Source: Pseudomonas sp. B20(2017)
GTDB taxonomy: Bacteria > Pseudomonadota > Gammaproteobacteria > Pseudomonadales > Pseudomonadaceae
Assembly (NCBI RefSeq): GCF_002113125.1
Contig: NZ_NEJP01000011.1
Coordinates: forward strand, 1-64,000
Reading direction: 5' to 3'
DNA length: 64,000 bases
Under the pieces are notes generated by a model. The model was given only the letters and a program-made list of their open reading frames with translations, was not told the origin of the DNA and searched no databases. The translations under genes and the position numbers were made by a program. Below, piece by piece: positions 57,635 through 64,000 of the stretch (position 1 is its first letter; the number at the start of each line of letters is the position of its first letter).

Positions 57635-58738
57635 TCAATTTTGCTGATTCACTCGCTCACGCAAGTACTCGATAACGGCCTGCCGCTCCCCCGCAAACTC
57701 GATCCGCCCGCCCTTCTTCTCGCGCTGAAACACATACATCGGGTCGTAATACTCGCGCAGCAAACCCTCGATCCACGCGCGGTGCAAATCCACCGCGCCG
57801 CTGCGGCCCTGCTGCACCAGCGCTTCTTCCATCAGAAGCAGCATCCTTTGGTGCCGCTCCCCGCCCAGGCGCTTCTGCACATTGTCCAGGCTGGCCAGCA
57901 GTCGCTCGGAAAACAGCGCAAAGCCTTCGTCCCCATGCACGGCGCTGAACTCGGCGGACAAATCCACCACGTAATCGCGCAGGATCCGTTCGACACGGTT
58001 TTCAAAACTGTCCTCCAGCCAGACCATCGGGTATTGCTGCATGCCCTGATACAGCGGCAACGGTAACGCGCAGCTGCCCACCACCCGGCTTTCATCCTCA
58101 AGTACAAACTGATCAATGCCGGCGGCACGTTTTTTCAGGAAGTCGATGGCCAGCCGGTTCTCGAAATCGATGTTCGACGGCTGACCGGTGGCGCGCTTGC
58201 CGAAGCTGGAGCCCCGGTGATTGGCATGACCTTCCAGATCCACGCTGTTGCGCAGTTGCGCCAGCACTTCGGTCTTGCCGGTGCCGGTCATGCCGCCCAG
58301 CAGCACGAAATCGCACTGGGCCGTCGCCTGTTCAAGGGTGTCGATCAGAAAACCGCGCATCGCCTTGTAACCGCCGCCGATACGTGGGTAGTCAATGCCG
58401 GCTTCGTCCTTGAGCCACTGCTGCACGATCTGCGAACGCAGCCCACCACGAAAGCAATACAGATAACCCTCGGGATGCGCCCGGGCAAAATCCGCCCAGG
58501 CCTGAACACGTTCGGCCTTGACCGCCCCGGACACCAATTGATGGCCCAGTTCGATGGCGGCTTGCTGCCCGTGGTGCTTGTAGCAAGTACCGATTCGCTG
58601 ACGTTCGATGTCGTTCATCAGTGGCAGGTTGACCACACCGGGAAACGCGCCTTTGTGAAATTCGACCGGCGCGCGGGCATCCATCAGCGGTCGGTCGTTG
58701 AGGAAGATGTCGCGGTAATCGGTGAAGTCGACGGACAT
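57635..58738 (-). CDS. mnmH: MnmH/SelU, tRNA 2-selenouridine synthase
   Basis: A 367-residue enzyme that replaces the sulfur of 2-thiouridine-34 in tRNA by selenium via a geranylated intermediate. A rhodanese domain with catalytic Cys95 (YCFRGGLRSQ) is followed by a P-loop domain (GGMTGTGKT, about 148-156). The ATG overlaps the selD stop by one base (TGATG), so the two genes are coupled and SelD supplies selenophosphate. No selA or selB in the window. Confidence 0.95.
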   Translation of the reverse strand: MSVDFTDYRDIFLNDRPLMDARAPVEFHKGAFPGVVNLPLMNDIERQRIGTCYKHHGQQAAIELGHQLVSGAVKAERVQAWADFARAHPEGYLYCFRGGLRSQIVQQWLKDEAGIDYPRIGGGYKAMRGFLIDTLEQATAQCDFVLLGGMTGTGKTEVLAQLRNSVDLEGHANHRGSSFGKRATGQPSNIDFENRLAIDFLKKRAAGIDQFVLEDESRVVGSCALPLPLYQGMQQYPMVWLEDSFENRVERILRDYVVDLSAEFSAVHGDEGFALFSERLLASLDNVQKRLGGERHQRMLLLMEEALVQQGRSGAVDLHRAWIEGLLREYYDPMYVFQREKKGGRIEFAGERQAVIEYLRERVNQQN

Positions 58739-59772
58739 CAAACCACCTCGACCGCATGACTCTGTCGTTCGACCAGTTCGCCGATCGGCTCAAGTTCAAG
58801 ACCCAGTTCGGCAGCGACACCAAGGAATTCGGCATTGCCTTCGGGAGTTACTGCAATCAACAGCCCGCCACTGGTCTGCGGGTCGCACAGCACTCGCTTG
58901 TGCAATTCCTGCACCCGCCCGACGCGGCTCGAATAACTGTCGAAATTGCGCAGAGTGCCGCCCGGCACGCAGCCCTGTTCGAGGTAATACTCGACGCTCG
59001 CCAGACGTGGCACCCGATCATAAAAAATGCGCGCCGTCAGATGACTGCCGTCGGCCATTTCCACCAGGTGTCCGAGCAGGCCGAAACCGGTGACATCGGT
59101 CATCGCGGTAACCCCGGCCAGTTTGCCGAATCGACTGCCAGGCTTGTTCAGCGTGCACATCCAGTCCCGGGCCAGTCCGATATCGGCGTTGCGCAACTTG
59201 CCCTTCTTCTCTGCCGTGGTGAGGATGCCGATGCCCAACGGTTTGGTCAGGTACAGCAGGCAACCAGCGGTGGCGGTGTCGTTGCGCTTCATGAAGCGTT
59301 TTTCGACCAGCCCGGTCACGGCCAGACCGAAGATCGGTTCCGGCGCATCGATCGAATGCCCGCCAGCCAATGGAATTCCCGCTTCATCGCACACCGCGCG
59401 CCCGCCGCGAATCACCTCCCGCGCCACTTCCGGCGCCAGCACGTTGACCGGCCAGCCGAGGATCGCAATCGCCATCAACGGATTGCCGCCCATGGCGTAG
59501 ATATCGCTGATGGCATTGGTCGCGGCGATCCGGCCGAAATCGAACGGGTCATCGACGATCGGCATGAAAAAATCGGTGGTCGAGACCACCCCGCGCTCGG
59601 CATCGATTTCATACACCGCCGCATCATCGCGCGACGCGTTGCCGACCCACAGTTTCGGATCAAGGTTCTGCGCCCCGCTGCCGGCCAGAATCACCTCCAG
59701 CACCTTGGGCGAAATCTTGCAGCCGCAACCGGCGCCGTGGCTGTACTGGGTCAGACGGATGGGTTCGCTCAT
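58738..59772 (-). CDS. selD: Selenide, water dikinase
   Basis: Makes selenophosphate from selenide and ATP; 344 residues. The active-site Cys16 and Cys18 with Lys19 lie in the glycine-rich GAGCGCKIS segment (no selenocysteine codon). AIRS-family metal and ATP motifs DDAAVY, TTDFFMPIVDDPFDFGRIAATNAISD(I)YAMGG and DVTGFGLLGHLVEMA follow. First gene of the selD-mnmH operon. Confidence 0.96.
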   Translation of the reverse strand: MSEPIRLTQYSHGAGCGCKISPKVLEVILAGSGAQNLDPKLWVGNASRDDAAVYEIDAERGVVSTTDFFMPIVDDPFDFGRIAATNAISDIYAMGGNPLMAIAILGWPVNVLAPEVAREVIRGGRAVCDEAGIPLAGGHSIDAPEPIFGLAVTGLVEKRFMKRNDTATAGCLLYLTKPLGIGILTTAEKKGKLRNADIGLARDWMCTLNKPGSRFGKLAGVTAMTDVTGFGLLGHLVEMADGSHLTARIFYDRVPRLASVEYYLEQGCVPGGTLRNFDSYSSRVGRVQELHKRVLCDPQTSGGLLIAVTPEGNAEFLGVAAELGLELEPIGELVERQSHAVEVV

Positions 59773-59828
59773 AGGGGGGCAGTCTCCGGAAAGTGATGGG
59801 ACGGATTCTAGCAGAGGGCTTTGCAGGC

Positions 59829-59855
59829 AAAAAAAAGCCGCCCTTGCGGGCGGCT
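59829..59855 (-). terminator. Terminator of the autotransporter gene
   Basis: AGCCGCCC/GGGCGGCT stem with a 4-nt loop and seven Ts on the minus strand, 20 bp after the autotransporter stop. Confidence 0.9.
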
Positions 59856-59874
59856 GAAGTGCTTCGCTCCTGAA

Positions 59875-62800
59875 TCAGAACCCAAGGCTGAAGCTGATGG
59901 TCATCGCGTGGTCGTTGCTCTCATTCGACAGCTGCCCCGAATAGCCGATACCGAGTTTGCCGGTCGGACTGATCTGGAAGTCCACGCCCGCTTCGACCAC
60001 CGCACTGTCCTTGGCAATCGGCACGCCCTGGGTGCTGAACGAGGCGCCGCCGTCGATGAAAGTCAGGTCGGCGTCAGGCTTGGTGTCGCCGAAGGCATGC
60101 CGCCAGCCGAGCGCCGCACGCGGCGTGAATTGCCCGCCGTTGTCCAGGGTGATGACCTTGCCGGCGCGCACGCCCAGGGTCGAGAAGGTGATGTCCTGAT
60201 CGGACTCGGCACGCAGGCGCCCTGCTCCGCCTTTCTCCTTGGCCTTGTCGCTGTCGTAGTTGACGTAGGCCAGGCCGGCAAACGGTTCCAGGGCAATTCC
60301 GGCCGCTTCGATGGCATAGCCGACTTCACCGAACACCTGAGCGCTGCGCGCGTCGTAATTGGCCTTCAACCGGTCGTTGTAGGCGCCGACGCTGACGTCG
60401 CGCTTGGTTTCGATGTCGTGCCAGCTGTACGCCGCGCCGAGGCGCACCGCCAAGGCATCGAATTGAGAGTTGAGGTACGCCGCCAGGTGGTAGCTCTCGA
60501 CCGTGGCATCCGAGCGACGATCATGGGCATCCAGATCGCTACGGGTATAGCCGGCGGCCATGCCCACACGCCATTGATCGTCGATCTGCTTGTCGGTGCC
60601 GAGCATGAAGCCGCTCAGGTTGCGATCCAGCTTCGCACTGTTGCTGTCGCCGTCCGACTCGCCCCATGCGCCAAGGGCGCGGGCCCAGCCGACCATTTCG
60701 CCGTGGCAGCCGTTGCTGCTCAGCTGATTGTCGCTCGGGGCCAGTGCGCGGCGTGGATCATCCGGCGCGCTGCACGACGGTTGGCGCATGCGATCGTTGA
60801 CCGCGTCCCGCACGTAGCGCGAATCCTCGAGGATGGCGCTGGCGGTGCTGGCATGGATTTCCCCGGACAGACTGTCGAAGGCATTGCGCGCACCGGCCAC
60901 GCTGAGATTGACGATTTCATTCTGCAACGCTGCGCCTGCCACACCGTTGCGCATCAAAGCCGAGGCCGCGTTGCGCTGGTTGCGGGTGGCCGCAACATCA
61001 ACGAACGAGTTGTTGTTGCGGCTGACGACCAGGTTCACGGCATTGGCGTCGTACACCAGCGCCGAGTCGAGGAACGCATACTGCGGCAGATCGGCGGCGC
61101 TGAAGGTGCCGGTCACCCCGCCGCCGGCGGTGATCAGCGAGTACACGGTATTGCCGGTGAACGGTGCGAGGCTGTTGACCTGCAAGCCGCCACCAAGGGT
61201 GGCCGTACCACCGACAGCCAGTGGCGTGGCGGTCGGCGAGCTGACGGTCAGGGCCAGCACACCGTCGGCGGCGTTGCTCAGGTTGCCGGCGACACTCAAG
61301 GTGCCGTCCTCGCCACCGGAAGCCACCACGCCATGGTTGACCACCGAACCGACGCTGCCATTCCCGCTCAGGCCTGCGCCATTGGCCACGGTGACCTGCC
61401 CGGAGAGAGAGGCTCGCGCCGCGCGGCTACCGACTTGCAGCACGCCTTGATCCACCGCCACGGTGCCGCTGAAGGGTTGATTACCGGTCAACAGCAAGCG
61501 TGCTGCACCGCGTTTGGCCAAGGCGCCGACACCGCTGAGGCGTCCGTTGAACTGACCATTGGCATTCTGCTGGAACACCAGCGAGGCGTTGTTGAGGATG
61601 TTGCCTTGCAGGCTGGTGGTATTACCGATCAGCGTACCGCCGCTGACCGTGGTCCCGCCGCTGTAGGTGTTGGCGCCGCTGAGAACCAGAGTTCCGGAAT
61701 CGAGCTTCTCGATGCCGCCACTGCCTACCAGCGGTACGGAGATTTCCGCACTGCCGCCGGCATTCACCCGCACCGGTGCCAGGCTGCCGCCCGGACCGTT
61801 GACCGGGGTCAGCGTACCGCCAGCACCTGGAACCAGGTTGTAACCGCTGGCGAGGAACTGCAACCCGGTGAAGTTCTGATTGCCTTGCACGGTGACCGTC
61901 CCGCTCTGCCCGCCGAACACGGCGAACTGACCGTTCGACGCCAGCGCCTGAGTACCGCTCGGATCGGTCCAGTTGGTGCCCGGGCCCCACACGCCACTTC
62001 CGCCCCCGATGCTGCCATCCGGGTTGGTGGTGCCGCCGTTCCAGAACTGCACTTCACCCGGCGTGTTCTGCACCAGCAGGTTGACCTGATTGGCCAGCGC
62101 GGTCTGCAGGGTCAGGTTGGCCGCCGACACCGGCAGGCTGCCGTAGACCAGACCGTTGTCGGTCAGGCTGCCGCCGTAGCTGAACAGTTGATAGACCCCG
62201 GTGCCGAAACCGCCGGCGTTGCTGATATTCAGCGTGCCGTCGAGGGTCAGGTTGCCGGCGACGTTGACCACCGTGGTGGAACTCGCAGCCGAGCCCAGGG
62301 AGAAGTCCAGGTTGGTGCCCGACGACAACGCCAGCGAACCGACCGACAACGGCGTTGCAGTGCCGCCGCCCGTCAGCGTCGCACCGTTGGCCAATTGCAC
62401 GGCGCCTGCGAACACGCCGCTGCCGCCGATCTTCGCCCCGCTGGCAACGTTGACGTTGGCACTGTTCAGTACACCGTTGACGTTCAGTGAACCGGCCTGC
62501 ACCGAAGTGTTGCCGGTGAAAGTGTTGTTGCCGGTCAACAGCAAGGCACCGGTGCCGGTTTTGTTGAGAGTACCGGCCCCGGTCAGATTGCCGGTGTAGC
62601 TGCCGTCGCTGTTCTGCTCGAAGGTCAGCGCTGCGTTGTTGACGATGGCGCCTTGCAGACTGCTGGTGTCGCCACGGGTGCTGCCGCCGTTCAGCGTCGT
62701 GCCGCCGCTGTAGGTGTTGGCGCCACTGAGGACGAGATCACCGCTGCCGTTTTTCACCAGACTGCCGCTGCCGGTGATCGCGCCGATCAAGGTGGTGTTC

Positions 62801-64000
62801 TGGTTACCGGCCAGGGTCAGCTGCGCACCCAGGTTGATGGCGTTGGCCAGTTGCAGTGCAGAAGTGCTGTCGAGGGTGCCATTACCCAGCACGCTGAGCG
62901 CGCCGCTGCTGATCGCGCTGTTGTTGCCCAGGATCAGCGATCCGCCAGACAGCTGAGTGCCACCGCTGTAAGTGTTGCTGCCGTTGAGGGTCAGGCTCGA
63001 TGCGCCGGTCTTGATCAGACTGCCAGTGCCGCTGACCACACCGCCGAGGGTCAACGCGTTGGAGCCGGCGACGGTGAGTCCGCCATTGAGCACCACATCG
63101 TTGGCCAGACTGACCGCCGTATTGCTGTCCAGCGCCGTGCCGTTGGCGGCGGTCAATACGCCGGTGCCAAGGGCCGAGTTATTGCCGACCACAATCTTGC
63201 CGCCGTTGAGCGCGGTGCCGCCGGTGTAACCGTTGGCCGCGTTGAGCACCAGGGTGCCGGTGTCGTACTTGCCCAGTGTGCCGGCGCCGTTGAGCGCCAC
63301 GCCCACGGTGGCGGTGACGTTCGGGTCGACCCGCACGGTCGCGTTACCCAGCGATCCGTTGACCAGATTCAGCGAACCGGCCGTGCCGTTCTGCAGGCTG
63401 TAGCCATCAGTGACGAACTGCATGCCGGTGATGGTTTGCGCGCCGTTCACCGTGACGGTGCCCGCCGTGCCCTGGAACACCGCGAAGCTGTTGGTCCAGG
63501 CCTGATTGGTGGTGCCGTTGACGTCGGTCCAGTTGGTGGTGCCGGTACCCCAGGTGCCGCTGCCGCCATCCACCGAACCGTTGGCGACGAGTTGGTTGCC
63601 GTCCCAGAACTGCACGGTAACGCCCGGTGCAGTGACCAGCAGGTTGATCTGGTTGGCCAGCGCGGTTTGCAGGGTCAGGTCGCCCGGCGTGACGCTGCCC
63701 GGTACGGTGCCGATCAGCATGCCGTTGTCGGTCAGGCCGCCGGTGTAGTTGATCAACCGGTACACACCGCTGCCGAAACCGCCGATGTCGCTGACGTTGA
63801 GCGTGCCGTCGAGGGTCAGGTTGCCGCCGACGTTGACCAGCGCATTGCCGCCACCGGACACCGGAGTGCCGAGTCCGACATCGAAGTTGGAGTTGGCGTT
63901 GAACACCAGCGAATTCACCGACAGGGTGCTGCCGGTAGTGCCGGCCAGGTGACCGCCATCCGCCACGGTCACCGCCCCGCCGAGCGAACCGCCGCCGGTC
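59875..64000 (-). CDS. Autotransporter adhesin, PATR type (5' end beyond window)
   Basis: At least 1374 residues of a type Va secretion protein; the frame stays open to the right edge (the last residues read Gly/Ala repeats), so signal peptide and start lie outside. The passenger is built from many autotransporter-associated beta-strand repeats such as LVLSGANTYSGGTTLNGG and SLTLNGSNTYSGGTQL. A conserved junction is followed by the C-terminal 12-strand barrel (about the last 265 residues, from WARALGAWGESDGD) ending in FSLGF with terminal Phe. Likely a surface adhesin or biofilm factor. Confidence 0.92.
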   Translation of the reverse strand, partial: TGGGSLGGAVTVADGGHLAGTTGSTLSVNSLVFNANSNFDVGLGTPVSGGGNALVNVGGNLTLDGTLNVSDIGGFGSGVYRLINYTGGLTDNGMLIGTVPGSVTPGDLTLQTALANQINLLVTAPGVTVQFWDGNQLVANGSVDGGSGTWGTGTTNWTDVNGTTNQAWTNSFAVFQGTAGTVTVNGAQTITGMQFVTDGYSLQNGTAGSLNLVNGSLGNATVRVDPNVTATVGVALNGAGTLGKYDTGTLVLNAANGYTGGTALNGGKIVVGNNSALGTGVLTAANGTALDSNTAVSLANDVVLNGGLTVAGSNALTLGGVVSGTGSLIKTGASSLTLNGSNTYSGGTQLSGGSLILGNNSAISSGALSVLGNGTLDSTSALQLANAINLGAQLTLAGNQNTTLIGAITGSGSLVKNGSGDLVLSGANTYSGGTTLNGGSTRGDTSSLQGAIVNNAALTFEQNSDGSYTGNLTGAGTLNKTGTGALLLTGNNTFTGNTSVQAGSLNVNGVLNSANVNVASGAKIGGSGVFAGAVQLANGATLTGGGTATPLSVGSLALSSGTNLDFSLGSAASSTTVVNVAGNLTLDGTLNISNAGGFGTGVYQLFSYGGSLTDNGLVYGSLPVSAANLTLQTALANQVNLLVQNTPGEVQFWNGGTTNPDGSIGGGSGVWGPGTNWTDPSGTQALASNGQFAVFGGQSGTVTVQGNQNFTGLQFLASGYNLVPGAGGTLTPVNGPGGSLAPVRVNAGGSAEISVPLVGSGGIEKLDSGTLVLSGANTYSGGTTVSGGTLIGNTTSLQGNILNNASLVFQQNANGQFNGRLSGVGALAKRGAARLLLTGNQPFSGTVAVDQGVLQVGSRAARASLSGQVTVANGAGLSGNGSVGSVVNHGVVASGGEDGTLSVAGNLSNAADGVLALTVSSPTATPLAVGGTATLGGGLQVNSLAPFTGNTVYSLITAGGGVTGTFSAADLPQYAFLDSALVYDANAVNLVVSRNNNSFVDVAATRNQRNAASALMRNGVAGAALQNEIVNLSVAGARNAFDSLSGEIHASTASAILEDSRYVRDAVNDRMRQPSCSAPDDPRRALAPSDNQLSSNGCHGEMVGWARALGAWGESDGDSNSAKLDRNLSGFMLGTDKQIDDQWRVGMAAGYTRSDLDAHDRRSDATVESYHLAAYLNSQFDALAVRLGAAYSWHDIETKRDVSVGAYNDRLKANYDARSAQVFGEVGYAIEAAGIALEPFAGLAYVNYDSDKAKEKGGAGRLRAESDQDITFSTLGVRAGKVITLDNGGQFTPRAALGWRHAFGDTKPDADLTFIDGGASFSTQGVPIAKDSAVVEAGVDFQISPTGKLGIGYSGQLSNESNDHAMTISFSLGF

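Overview
The window reads as a chromosomal segment of a fluorescent-group Pseudomonas (P. fluorescens/P. koreensis-like). The evidence is high GC with strong GC3 bias, the tig-clpP-clpX order next to a tRNA-Arg/His/Leu cluster, pbpG, nhaR, a divergent ampR-ampC pair, polB, mnmH-selD, and many Pseudomonas REP elements (a GCGAGC(A/G)(A/G)GCTCGCTCCCAC core, often as facing pairs). I see no transposase, integrase, phage gene or CRISPR array. The window is chromosomal backbone with accessory cassettes.

Layout. 1-4.9 kb (minus): tRNA-Arg, then tRNA-His/Leu/His/Leu/His from one strong promoter, with a 295-bp tandem duplication carrying the extra His-Leu pair; then tig, clpP and clpX. 5-9.8 kb: folD, pbpG, two acidic Pro/Asp-rich small proteins, a catalytically degenerate C39-like lipoprotein, an unlisted 55-aa membrane peptide, a TerC-family protein and a small lipoprotein. 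9.9-20.6 kb: nhaR, an MFS exporter, sstT, DUF1993, YceH, cupin, a shikimate dehydrogenase-like enzyme, a Pro-Val-Tyr repeat secreted protein, two small conserved proteins, an AI-2E family permease and trhP. 20.7-24.5 kb: a glucarate module (FCD-type GntR regulator, MFS permease, gudD) with TTGTNNGACAA palindromes between the divergent genes. 24.6-36 kb: ampR/ampC, DUF4174, TSUP permease, MFS, lipoprotein, periplasmic aldose epimerase with a Hfq/Crc-like leader, aldo-keto reductase, DUF1810, DNA polymerase II and a CBS protein.

37.1-48.9 kb is the most interesting segment. A 1.1-kb gene-poor region carries a near-consensus sigma-54 promoter, an upstream palindrome at enhancer distance and a leader palindrome. 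It feeds eight co-directional genes: tonB, exbB, exbD, a 901-aa TonB-dependent receptor, and a complete YejABEF/Npp-type peptide ABC importer. Together they would form a self-contained import route from outer membrane to cytoplasm with its own energy transducer, probably for a peptide-like compound. A REP pair has been captured into the 3' end of the ATPase gene.

49-64 kb: DUF3455 protein, an ECF sigma/anti-sigma pair, a secreted protein made of 12 perfect 13-residue repeats, a DUF1615 lipoprotein, an FAD monooxygenase, a zinc-cysteine (E. coli-type) HemB, GST, histidine phosphatase, mnmH-selD, and the 3' part of a large autotransporter that runs off the right edge.

Functions come from my reading of motifs and families; no database search was run. 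Starts were chosen by ribosome-binding sites and family N-termini.
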